Source of the DNA: Fuerstiella sp.
GTDB taxonomy: Bacteria > Planctomycetota > Planctomycetia > Planctomycetales > Planctomycetaceae
Length of the DNA: 64,000 nt
Assembly: GCA_022843805.1 (NCBI GenBank)
Contig: JALHMY010000045.1
Coordinates: 1 to 64,000, forward strand
Reading direction: 5' to 3'
Made by a program: the position numbers and the translations under genes. The first letter of the stretch is position 1. The number at the start of each line of letters is the position of its first letter. A model generated the notes under the pieces. That model had not been told where the DNA came from and did no database searches. It saw nothing but the letters and a program-made list of their open reading frames with translations. This document shows positions 55,956-64,000 of the stretch, in pieces.

Positions 55956-57014
55956 ATGAATACATTCGCCATGCCGTTCCAATTCAAACGATATGGATCA
56001 GTCTTGCATCATATTGTTGTACTCGCAGGCTTAACGACGTGCCTCGGTTGTACCTGCTTCGGTTGGAAACAGGCAGACCTGCGGCGATTCGTCACGCAAA
56101 TGCAAGGAAAGTTGTACATAGTCGTAGCGGAATCCGGACACTTGAGAATCAGAGGCATTGATGATCATGCAGAGGAAATCCGTCTTGAGATACCGTCAAC
56201 TTCAAGGATCGTGTCGGTCCATGGTTCCGAAAACAGTCAACGCCTTATTGTGCGCAGTGTTGATGGGAGGTTGCATCTTGTGGATTTGAAGACCTCAAAA
56301 ATCAGCTCAAGCGAACATACATTTTCCACAGTGGCGTTGAACGACAATCGCCTCGTGTTGACATGGACGTCAGATATGAAGAACGAACCACTTCACTTCA
56401 ACTCGCTTGTAGGTTTTTGTCTGCTTCCAAACGATGTGGCAGATTTTGACTCAGTTCTTGCAACGGCTCGTGATGGCGGAAAAATCATCGATTCGGGCGA
56501 CTACATTTATCATGCTGCCGTCAATAATCGCCGGTCTATCGCTTTGTTAGTACTTCAAGGTGGAGACGGAATACTTCTGAATTCAAATAGTGGTGACATA
56601 ATCACACGGTTTACAGTCCCACACTCTCACGACTTTCGTTCATGCGGGATTTCGAGTAGCGGAAAAAGCATCTACATTGTGAACGACGAAGGGAGCGTAG
56701 TTACCATTGACCTGAAATCCGAAATTGAAAGGACGGATCTTTGGAAATGGCACTGGCTTAATGGTTCAATCGTCGCAGCTCACTTTGCATCCGATAGTGA
56801 GGAATTACTGGTCGTAAGGTCGGACGGCAAGGTAGAGCGTTTTATTCCGCAGTCGTATCGAGGAACTTTGCTAACGCAATTCGATGTCCAAAATGAAACC
56901 GATTCCTTTGGTGACGTTCATTTCACGATGGCAGTTGCCCCCGACAATCTGGTGGTTGCAACAAAGCATCGGATCGTCAGAATTGATCTTGAGCAAGATC
57001 CGAAGGAACCTTGA
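55956..57014 (+). CDS. Lipoprotein with WD40-like beta-propeller pattern
   Basis: ATG 55956 with GGAAGGA upstream gives an N-terminal signal ending in a lipobox-like LTTCLGC, so export and lipidation are probable. The remaining 320 residues are beta-rich. There are about six or seven repeats of a WD40/YVTN-like type: LYIVVAESGHLRI, RLIVRSVDGRLHLVDLKTS, ILLNSNSGDIITRF, SIYIVNDEGSVVTIDLKS, LLVVRSDGKVERF. This suggests a beta-propeller. No enzymatic residue set is visible. It is the second exported gene placed just downstream of a copy of repeat E. The role is unknown. Confidence 0.65.
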   Translation: MNTFAMPFQFKRYGSVLHHIVVLAGLTTCLGCTCFGWKQADLRRFVTQMQGKLYIVVAESGHLRIRGIDDHAEEIRLEIPSTSRIVSVHGSENSQRLIVRSVDGRLHLVDLKTSKISSSEHTFSTVALNDNRLVLTWTSDMKNEPLHFNSLVGFCLLPNDVADFDSVLATARDGGKIIDSGDYIYHAAVNNRRSIALLVLQGGDGILLNSNSGDIITRFTVPHSHDFRSCGISSSGKSIYIVNDEGSVVTIDLKSEIERTDLWKWHWLNGSIVAAHFASDSEELLVVRSDGKVERFIPQSYRGTLLTQFDVQNETDSFGDVHFTMAVAPDNLVVATKHRIVRIDLEQDPKEP

Positions 57015-57294
57015 TACACATCTTGCGAGGGCTTGACCAGAGCTTGAATCACCATCCCGCTTGCGATTGGGGCCAGCCACCCGTCACAAGGATGATCAGG
57101 TGTTGTGTATTAATTGAGGCGTTTAGAGTGTTGCCGGGAACCGGTCTCGGTTGACGGTGTCTTTTGCAGCAGGCCAGTGGCGCGCAGTTCGTCGGAATGT
57201 GCTCGCCGAGTGCGAGATTCCGGTGGTTCACTGCGTGTACGTGGTTCACTGCTTTCTCCGTCCGCGCACATTGTCACGGCAGCTTGCCGCTCAG

Positions 57295-57560
57295 ATGGAA
57301 TATGCGTCGATCGATCCACTGAATCGCCGGTCCACATCAGTCTACAACAACGTGGGAGCCGGGACGGATTCTGTCAATCCTGCAGGCAGTCGCAGCACCC
57401 TGGTGTACAACATCGCCGGGCAGACGGTTGCGAGCGTGAACGCTCAGGGAGCCCGATCAACGACCACGTCCAATGCTGATGGTCAGACAACGGCGTCGAT
57501 CAATGCTCTGGGGTATCGCACAACGACAGTGTACAATTCGCTCGGGCAAGGTCGGCACTG
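57295..57560 (+). pseudogene. RHS/YD-repeat fragment
   Basis: A short run of RHS-type units is seen in one frame: ASIDPLNRRSTSVYNNVGA, TDSVNPAGSRSTLVYNIAGQ, VASVNAQGARSTTTSNADGQ and ASINALGYRTTTVYNSLGQ. The sequence upstream and downstream is unrelated and the fragment runs directly into repeat D. It is a remnant of a much larger RHS protein, not a functional gene. Confidence 0.7.
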
Positions 57561-57599
57561 GTGGATGCTCGAGATAACCGCCATAGCTTCACGTACTGC

Positions 57600-57832
57600 T
57601 GTAAAGGTAAGCTGGGAGTTATTTTTCTGGAATCGGAACGGGCGACTGCTGGCGTGTGCTTCTATTGGCTTTGTTCGTTGTTTTGGATCTTCCGGGGACC
57701 ACTTGCGGAGCACTGATTTTCTCCGCGAACTCCAGTGTTCCTGTGTCTTGCAGGCGACGCACCTCAAACACGTATTGGCGTCTCTCCGAGACGCCGGGAT
57801 TCGCGAGTCTCGGAGAGACTCGCCTACGTGGG
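57600..57832. repeat. 235-bp direct repeat D, copy 2, ending in a family-C palindrome
   Basis: Second copy of the repeat at 55122-55356, same orientation. The terminal palindrome is at 57769-57832. The copy begins exactly where the RHS fragment ends. Confidence 0.87.
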
Positions 57833-57998
57833 CGAACAATCGTGTCCGCAGCCTCATGCTTCCGCCTGGAGTTCGGGATGTGTCCCACAAAACGACCGGG
57901 GCCGTCGAAACGGCCAGAGCCGATTGTTGATCTGCATCCCGGTCTCTCGCCGTTCCACGGCGAATGTTTTTGGTTTGATCGGGAGTTTAGTCGTGCAT

Positions 57999-58054
57999 GG
58001 TCGATGAACTGGCCAAAGGACGGTAGATGGAAAACATCCTGCAGGCGGGATAAA
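57999..58054 (+). pseudogene. Fragment of the DUF2200 gene 3' end
   Basis: Fifty-six bases match the last 56 bases of the intact DUF2200 gene (51728-51783) with about seven differences. One difference changes a lysine codon to a stop (GGACGGTAG), so the piece is dead. It lies just before the secreted beta-helix gene. Confidence 0.75.
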
Positions 58055-58109
58055 AAACGTAAGAAGCGCTGTTGTCCGGCGAATCCGGAGCATTTAATGG
58101 AGTGAATTC

Positions 58110-59966
58110 ATGAAGATCGCCGCTCTCGTCATTCTCACTTTTGCCGCTTCCGTCGCCCGTGCGCAGGATTTCCCGATCTGTCCCGGCGTCGTGGATGTCA
58201 CTCAGCCGCCATATTCGGCGAAAGCCGATGGAGTGAATGATGACACGGAGGCTATCCAAAGGGCGATCAGCGAGAATGTCGGGAGGCATCGCCTGCTTTA
58301 TTTTCCTCGGGGAACTTATCTTGTCAGCGCCAGCCTTAAATGGCCGAAGGAGTTTGCAGGACATCAGAACTGGGGCTTTACACGTCTGCGTGGAGAGTCG
58401 CCGGAAGCAAGCGTCATCCGGCTAAAGGATGCGACTTTCCGCGATGCAGAAAATCCGGAAGCGCTGATGTGGTGCGGAGGATTCGGTTCGGCGGACTGGT
58501 TTCACAATTACATCGAAAATTTGACCTTTGACGTGGGCTCGGGAAATCCCGGAGCTGTTGCACTACAGTTTTACTCCAACAACTCAGGTGCGGTACGAAA
58601 CTGCCGATTCCTCGCAGCCCCTGGCAGCGGTCATACGGGGCTCGATCTTGCTCATCGCGATATGAACGGGCCGCTGCTGGTTAGGAACTGCGAAGTCACT
58701 GGATTCCGCCGAGGCATTGCCACGGCTCACGCAGTCAACGGTCAGGTCTTTGAACACATTGCACTGCGAGGACAGGCGGAGACTGGTTTCGTCAACGAAG
58801 GGCAGACCATCAGTATCCGAGGATTCACCAGCAACAATGCTGTACCCGCACTGTCCACCTACGGAACATTGTGTCTGATTGACGCAACGTTTATGGGGCA
58901 TGATCGTGCCGCCGACGTTCCTGCCATCGTGAATTTTAACGGTGGAAAACTTTTCCTGCGTGACGTCACTACAACAGGCTATGCACGAGCACTGGCCGAT
59001 GTGTCGCACACACCGGATTTCGCTGCGGCGTTTCGCGTCCAGGGTGTAGACAAAGCGGGCAGTCAGGGACCCAGTATTTCCGAGTATTGCTCGCATCCTG
59101 TCACTCGTGCGTTTTCTTCACCTTCGACTTCTCTGCGGTTGCCCGTAAAGGAAATGCCCGAAATTCCGTATGATCCTCCAAACTCATGGGCCAATGTGGA
59201 TGAATTCGGTGCGGACCCGACGGGAAATGCTGATTCCGCTGACGCTATTCAGAAGGCGATCGACTCCGGAGCAACGACGGTGTTTTTGCCGGGCAGCTAC
59301 AACCTGCGAAAAACGGTAACGATTCGCGGCAAGGTGCGGCGAGTGATCGGTCTGGCCACCATGATCAACTATGGAAAGGGACTACATCCCGACTTTCGAC
59401 TTGCGGACGGTGATTCGCCTGTCGTGATGATCGAGCATTTCGGCAACATCCATGGCGGCCTTGAAGTGGATACTCGACGCACACTTGTCATGCGAAGTGT
59501 GTCCGACTGTGACCTGACAGGCACCCCGCGAGCTGAGGGCGCAGAGTGGTTCTTCGAGGATTTTGTGACACACAATTTGCAACTGAACGGACAAAAGGTT
59601 TGGGCACGGCAGCTTAACATCGAAAACGAGGGAACACATTTGAGGAACCATGGCGGCGACCTCTGGATACTGGGATACAAGACGGAGCGAGGTGGCACAA
59701 TCGTGCATACGCTCGGCGGAGGCCGATCCGAAATCCTCGGAGGATTCAGCTACACCACCACGGCTGGTCAGCTCGCCCCCATGTTCATCACAGATCACTC
59801 TTCCGTATGGACGTTTTTTGGTGAAGTCTGCTTCAACGGCGACCCCTTCACGACACTGGTTGAAGAACGTCGCGGCGGACTGACAAAGACCATTGGCCGA
59901 GGTGATGGCGATACGACGCCATACTCCGGACAAATACTGTTGCAAGATGCTGCAACAAACCGTTAA
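58110..59966 (+). CDS. Secreted double right-handed beta-helix protein (pectate-lyase/GH55-like)
   Basis: The signal peptide MKIAALVILTFAASVARAQ is clear and GGAG lies eight bases before the ATG. Two pectate-lyase-3-type starts are present. DDTEAIQRAISE and RLLYFPRGTYLVS occur near residues 45-75. AVWANVDEF-like NVDEFGADPTGNADSADAIQ with FLPGSYNLRKTVTIRG occurs near 360-410. This two-fold arrangement is that of GH55/polygalacturonase-like beta-helices. I cannot identify the catalytic residues, so the substrate (glucan or pectic polysaccharide) is unassigned. It is likely an extracellular polysaccharide-degrading or -binding enzyme of 618 residues. Confidence 0.75.
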   Translation: MKIAALVILTFAASVARAQDFPICPGVVDVTQPPYSAKADGVNDDTEAIQRAISENVGRHRLLYFPRGTYLVSASLKWPKEFAGHQNWGFTRLRGESPEASVIRLKDATFRDAENPEALMWCGGFGSADWFHNYIENLTFDVGSGNPGAVALQFYSNNSGAVRNCRFLAAPGSGHTGLDLAHRDMNGPLLVRNCEVTGFRRGIATAHAVNGQVFEHIALRGQAETGFVNEGQTISIRGFTSNNAVPALSTYGTLCLIDATFMGHDRAADVPAIVNFNGGKLFLRDVTTTGYARALADVSHTPDFAAAFRVQGVDKAGSQGPSISEYCSHPVTRAFSSPSTSLRLPVKEMPEIPYDPPNSWANVDEFGADPTGNADSADAIQKAIDSGATTVFLPGSYNLRKTVTIRGKVRRVIGLATMINYGKGLHPDFRLADGDSPVVMIEHFGNIHGGLEVDTRRTLVMRSVSDCDLTGTPRAEGAEWFFEDFVTHNLQLNGQKVWARQLNIENEGTHLRNHGGDLWILGYKTERGGTIVHTLGGGRSEILGGFSYTTTAGQLAPMFITDHSSVWTFFGEVCFNGDPFTTLVEERRGGLTKTIGRGDGDTTPYSGQILLQDAATNR

Positions 59967-60016
59967 TGCAACGCTGTCCATGCAACATCGTGAAGTGTTT
60001 TTTGAGTGAAAACAGT

Positions 60017-60155
60017 TCTTTTCCTGGGGTGCGCCGTTTTCACGGCGACCCCTGGCTTTGTTGTGGAACCCCTGTCAGGGTTGGAAAACAGACATCGTCT
60101 GGTCAACAGAGATACCGCCATGTTTGCTGCCAGAAATGCTTCACAGCGTTGGCGT
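60017..60155. repeat. Partial copy of repeat F
   Basis: Contains CTGGGGTGCGCCGTTTTCACGG, GTTGTGGAACCCC, AGGGTTGGAAAACAGACATCG and ATGCTTCACAGCGTTGGC in the same order as copies at 28226-29316, but with the long hairpin deleted. Confidence 0.7.
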
Positions 60156-60184
60156 TTATGCCTGAGTACTTGAACACATTACCC

Positions 60185-63100
60185 TCACAGAGACGATTGA
60201 TTCATCAGCATCTCGATGACGATCGAATCGATCAGCTCATCAATGTCCTTCTGTTCATTATGTGATTGAATATTGGTTGCGGTAACGCTCGCTGTCAGCC
60301 AGTGCTGCTCGCGACTATGAGGACTTGCTTCTGCAGAGCCTGATTTCCGTGTGGGCCTTGCCGCATTTGCGGAGACATCGAACGCCGCAGCTGCAGCATC
60401 CACACCTTGTTCATACACGAACGCACTGGCCGCCTGTGAGATCAGAGGTTTTCTCGTCTCCCGATCGGTCAGTTCATCAAAATGTCCCGACAACAGAGCC
60501 AGCGATGCATCCGCCGCATCGGTCTGATCCTGCGTTTGCGGAAGATCTGATGCTGCAACAGAAAAGTTCAGCGCGTTGCTCCATGGCCCATTTTCACTCA
60601 GATTGCTAACTGCCCGAATCCATGCTCGATACGTTGCACCGGAGACCAGTGGCGTTGTTGCGGTATGCTGACTGCCCGTCAGATTCGTCAGTCGAATTAC
60701 TCCGGCCTGCGGGACATCAATGCGGTCAATCTGAAGTTCGTATCGAACTGCATCTCCAACCAAAGTCCACTGCAGGGTCGGCGTTGTCGAATACGTTCCC
60801 GATACGGTTGTAAACTGAGCTCGTCCCCCCACATAGAAGTCAACCGGAGCGGACCAGTTGCCGGCGATTCCATCCGATGCAATGCCGACTGCCCACCAGC
60901 GGTAGTTGGCGTCAATCAGATTTGCCGGCGCCGTCCAGGTGGTTGTCGTCAATCCCGTAATGCTGTAAACAGTCACTCCGGTATTCAGATTTCGCAGCAT
61001 AAACGAGTAGTTGACTGCACCAGTGACGGGAGACCATGAAAACGTGGGAGTACGATCGAAGGTGGAGGTCAGCGGGCTCTGGAGAGTTGGCGCTGTGGCC
61101 ACACGGAAGTTTACTGCGGCACTCCACTGTCCCCAGCGACCGCTGACGTCGATTGCCCGAACCCATAACCGATAGGCCGACATCGGCAGATCGACCGACG
61201 GAGTCCACTGAGTTCCTGTAACGTTGACGTCGCGAATTGCCTGACCCTGGCCTGTTGTCAGATTGCTGAGCCAGACATCGTAGCGGGCTGCCCCGACGAG
61301 CGGCTGCCACTGAATGACCGGACGATGACTGGGCTGCATCGGGTTCGGAGTCACGACACTGACAGGAGTTTCAACGAGGAATCGCTGAACTGCTGACCAG
61401 CCGAATCGAGTACCGTTCGGCATGACCGCGCGAACCCATACATCGAACAGTCCAATACCCAGATCCGCGGTGGGCACATAACTTGCCGAAACAGACGTTG
61501 CCTGCAGATACGGGTTTTGCTGAGTGGAAACATTGCTGATCCAGATTTCATAGCTGGAAGCACCGCCAATTGGAGTCCATGAGATGGCAGGACGCTGAGA
61601 AGCAGTTCTGGCCGATGGCGAATTGATCACAGGAACAGTCGCATCATTGTCTGAGTTTGTGAAGGTCAGACTCTTAGCAGACACTCCGCTGTATGAGGAC
61701 GCTGACAGGGCAGTATTGACGGAGACCGTTACCGTGGCTGTTTTGTTTCCGTCGACAATCAAGTCATCCACACCGGTGACGATGATTGTCCGTGGAATAT
61801 TCCAGTTGAGTGGCGTAAACGTCAGCGTTGACGGACTGACATTGACTTCACCGGTGTTTTGGGAGACGACGTTGAGCACAACGTTCTGCGGAGGGGCAGA
61901 AGTGAGCGACACATAGAGAGTGCGTGAAGTTCCACTTTCGCTGACGATGCGATCACCGGCCTCCCGGATGTGAACGTCGGCGGTCGACAGCCCCTCAAAC
62001 CCGCCTGAAGTATCCAGCGGAGCATATAATCCTGTGGGTGCTGGATCGCGATTTACTGACTGCCAGAGCTGATCCATCCACGTCTGTCCGTCTTCATTGG
62101 TGACCAGGCCCAGTTCGCCGTGCCAGTTGCTGGAAAATGCATCGGTATCGGCGTCGTAGCCGGAAGACACAGCCAGATCCATCAGGAACTGATTGAGTGT
62201 CGGGGATGGATCGCGAATGACCGTCGGGCTGGCAACAACCGGGTTGGCGACGGATGGAATCACCGGCACAACATAAGTATTGAATCGCTTCACCCAGTCA
62301 AACAGTCGGTCTGCTCCCGTATTCGCAATCAGAACGTCAAAGCCACCTCCGCCAAACGCGAAGTCAGCATCGGCGTAAAGAGGCGAGTCGGGTGCATTAT
62401 TCAATCCCGAATTGGTTTCGAGATTGTCGTCGGCGTTCAGAAGGTCATCGCCCATCCCCCCGAACATCCGGTCGTTCTGTGTGCCACCGACAAGCCAGTC
62501 GTGGCCTTCATCACCAAACAGACTGTCAGTGCCGTCATTAATTTTGACGTTGCCCGAGCCGAAAGCGTCAAAGTTTAGCGGGAAATTGCTGATTTTCGAA
62601 AGCGAGTCGGCGGGATTGTACGCTGCAAACATCCGGGTCGCCGAGTTGTAATTCAGCAATGATGCGTCTGACAGCGGTGTAACAAGAAACCATTGGGCAA
62701 GCGCTTCAGCACCCGACATGGCATCATCGCCAGCACCCCCGTGCATGAAGTCGTCACCAAGTCCGCCATACATAACGTCATGGCCGCCCAGCTGATAAGC
62801 AGCGAGGTCCACACTCTTCTTCAGACGCCCCGAAATGTTCATAACGGCGCCAATTAATGTACTTCCAAGATTGACAGTTGTCTGCACGGCTGGGGTTGTT
62901 ACACCATGAAGAGTTTCAGTCATTCCGTTTCGGCTGGTCAGAACCCGACCATCATCTCCCAGGATGCCGTCTTCGCCAGTACCCCCAAAGATACGATCAT
63001 TGCCGGCTCCGCCAATCAGGTCGTCATCCTGTCCATCTCCGAACAGGACATCATGTCCTGACATTCCGTGGATGATATCGTCGCCACTTTCACCATGAAG

Positions 63101-64000
63101 TTCATCGTTCAGCGAAGTGTCGTTGAGAGCACCGAAGGAGTAGTCAAGGTATTGTGTGGTCCGCGGAATGACGAACATCGTGCCATAGGTGTCATACGAG
63201 AACTGCAGGTAACTGCCGGTGCCGACTCCATTTATGCCGGTCACCCGGAAGATGTTTCCATTGTCACCGAGGATTACATCTGCATCCCGAGCATGTCCAT
63301 TGATCGTTTCATCGCCAGCATCGTTCCGTGCTGCACGTGTCCCCGATCCACCGAATATCACATCTTTGCCATCCGGACGGTCTGTCGCGTTCGTCGTTCC
63401 AAACAAATTTGAACTGCCTCCGATCAGATCGTCCTGACCGAGGTTACCGAGAATCTTGTCATTGCCTCCTCCTCCTTCAATATAGTCGTCGCCATCGGTT
63501 CCGATTCCTCCAAGGTCGTCAGCAGACAGATGAGTCGACATGATGTCGTGTGTCAGGTTGCCCGCAAAATTCAGAACAGAACCGTCACCCTGAATCGCAT
63601 CATCACCAAGCTGACCAAAGATCACATCGTCTCCGGATCCTCCTGCAATGATGTCGTTGCCGTACAATCCTGCAGCCGTTGTGCTGTTGTGATTCAAAAG
63701 AGAAATCGTGCGTTTCGGTCGGGCATCCGGATCAGTCTGAGCAGTGTTGGTAACGCTTCCGTTGCCATTGGTTTCCAGAAGCTGTGTGCCCGTGAGTGCC
63801 CTCCAGCGAATGTCGGTCAGCCGAGGTTCACGAAGGATCGTGGCGTTGTCGCCAGCGATCACGTCATGCCCGGATCCCCCATCGATTGTGTCATTGCCGT
63901 CTGATCCATCGCTTACGTTGTGCCCGCCGATAATGTCGTCGTCACCACTCTCTCCAAGGACGCGGTCATTTCCCTGTCCACCAAGTATGATGTCGTCACC
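60185..64000 (-). CDS. Giant RTX / Calx-beta / FN3-repeat surface protein, partial (runs off the right edge)
   Basis: At least 1270 residues are encoded; the N-terminus lies outside the window because the frame continues open to 64000. From the edge inward there are many RTX-type nonapeptide units (GGSGDDVIFG, LGDDAIQGDG, GGGGNDKILGNLGQDDLIGG and others) that bind calcium in hemolysin-type proteins (about 62,300-64,000). A Calx-beta-like segment follows, with DVHIREAGDRIVSESG and VVSQNTGEVNVSPSTLTF near 61,650-62,000. Five or so fibronectin-III-like repeats with ASSYEIWISN and WSAVQRF come next (60,480-61,620), and then a helical tail. It has the appearance of an adhesin secreted to the surface and shares its FN3 type with the protein at 29450-31402. 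Confidence 0.82.
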   Translation of the reverse strand, partial: GDDIILGGQGNDRVLGESGDDDIIGGHNVSDGSDGNDTIDGGSGHDVIAGDNATILREPRLTDIRWRALTGTQLLETNGNGSVTNTAQTDPDARPKRTISLLNHNSTTAAGLYGNDIIAGGSGDDVIFGQLGDDAIQGDGSVLNFAGNLTHDIMSTHLSADDLGGIGTDGDDYIEGGGGNDKILGNLGQDDLIGGSSNLFGTTNATDRPDGKDVIFGGSGTRAARNDAGDETINGHARDADVILGDNGNIFRVTGINGVGTGSYLQFSYDTYGTMFVIPRTTQYLDYSFGALNDTSLNDELHGESGDDIIHGMSGHDVLFGDGQDDDLIGGAGNDRIFGGTGEDGILGDDGRVLTSRNGMTETLHGVTTPAVQTTVNLGSTLIGAVMNISGRLKKSVDLAAYQLGGHDVMYGGLGDDFMHGGAGDDAMSGAEALAQWFLVTPLSDASLLNYNSATRMFAAYNPADSLSKISNFPLNFDAFGSGNVKINDGTDSLFGDEGHDWLVGGTQNDRMFGGMGDDLLNADDNLETNSGLNNAPDSPLYADADFAFGGGGFDVLIANTGADRLFDWVKRFNTYVVPVIPSVANPVVASPTVIRDPSPTLNQFLMDLAVSSGYDADTDAFSSNWHGELGLVTNEDGQTWMDQLWQSVNRDPAPTGLYAPLDTSGGFEGLSTADVHIREAGDRIVSESGTSRTLYVSLTSAPPQNVVLNVVSQNTGEVNVSPSTLTFTPLNWNIPRTIIVTGVDDLIVDGNKTATVTVSVNTALSASSYSGVSAKSLTFTNSDNDATVPVINSPSARTASQRPAISWTPIGGASSYEIWISNVSTQQNPYLQATSVSASYVPTADLGIGLFDVWVRAVMPNGTRFGWSAVQRFLVETPVSVVTPNPMQPSHRPVIQWQPLVGAARYDVWLSNLTTGQGQAIRDVNVTGTQWTPSVDLPMSAYRLWVRAIDVSGRWGQWSAAVNFRVATAPTLQSPLTSTFDRTPTFSWSPVTGAVNYSFMLRNLNTGVTVYSITGLTTTTWTAPANLIDANYRWWAVGIASDGIAGNWSAPVDFYVGGRAQFTTVSGTYSTTPTLQWTLVGDAVRYELQIDRIDVPQAGVIRLTNLTGSQHTATTPLVSGATYRAWIRAVSNLSENGPWSNALNFSVAASDLPQTQDQTDAADASLALLSGHFDELTDRETRKPLISQAASAFVYEQGVDAAAAAFDVSANAARPTRKSGSAEASPHSREQHWLTASVTATNIQSHNEQKDIDELIDSIVIEMLMNQSSL

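Noticed and set aside
57151-57930. Single 259-residue protein spanning the RHS fragment
   Set aside because: The RHS-like part is short and the frame then reads through repeat D, so it is a chance fusion of a remnant and repeated DNA.

Overview
The window looks like chromosomal DNA of a planctomycete (Planctomycetota). This is an inference from gene content, not a species call. The pointers are long secreted proteins built from fibronectin-III-like and RTX repeats, an HpnN-type hopanoid RND exporter, a CarH-like regulator, a LarB, CsrA, several von Willebrand/ExbB/ExbD-type membrane proteins, moderate-to-high GC, short operons separated by wide gaps, and many interspersed palindromic repeats. 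No rRNA or tRNA gene was recognised.

Left part (1-24 kb). Broken IS110 and IS66 transposase remnants lie at the left edge. Ferrochelatase (hemH) follows. Next comes a divergent stress-type locus: a CarH/LitR-like regulator on the minus strand faces a plus-strand run of FAD-dependent oxidoreductase, DUF1365 protein and two cyclopropane-fatty-acid-synthase-like methyltransferases. The neighbouring genes are a secreted surface protein, a large HpnN-like RND exporter, a block of palindromic repeats, yidC, a metallophosphoesterase, a TfoX C-terminal-domain protein, a C45-type Ntn hydrolase, a membrane-anchored thioredoxin/peroxiredoxin-like protein, a DUF72 protein and xylulokinase.

Middle part (24-51 kb). 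A compact run reads aroA - rsmB - larB - vsr with overlapping or near-abutting ends. Two copies of a roughly 530-bp hairpin-rich repeat follow, then an FN3-repeat surface protein, a VKOR-DsbA fusion, a beta-hydroxyacid dehydrogenase, and dapA. A vWA membrane protein then converges on a minus-strand TolQ/ExbD-like three-gene operon. Further on are csrA, an HU/IHF-family protein, a small lipoprotein, gyrA, a PpiC-type foldase, a small hypothetical, trpE, holB and a DUF2200 gene.

Right part (52-64 kb) is an accessory region. It holds two copies of a 417-bp ISKra4-like transposase remnant, each just upstream of an exported protein of unknown function, plus an RHS fragment, a duplicated 235-bp module ending in a palindromic repeat, and a 56-bp broken copy of the DUF2200 3' end. 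A secreted double beta-helix (pectate-lyase-like) protein and a giant RTX/FN3 protein that runs off the right edge complete it.

The observations most worth following up are the CarH-like regulator that has lost every cobalamin-related histidine, next to its lipid-modification operon; the vWA/TolQ/ExbD-like cluster; the families of palindromic and duplicated repeats; the Vsr whose C-terminal tail is encoded by a repeat; and the GyrA with non-standard residues at the quinolone-binding positions.
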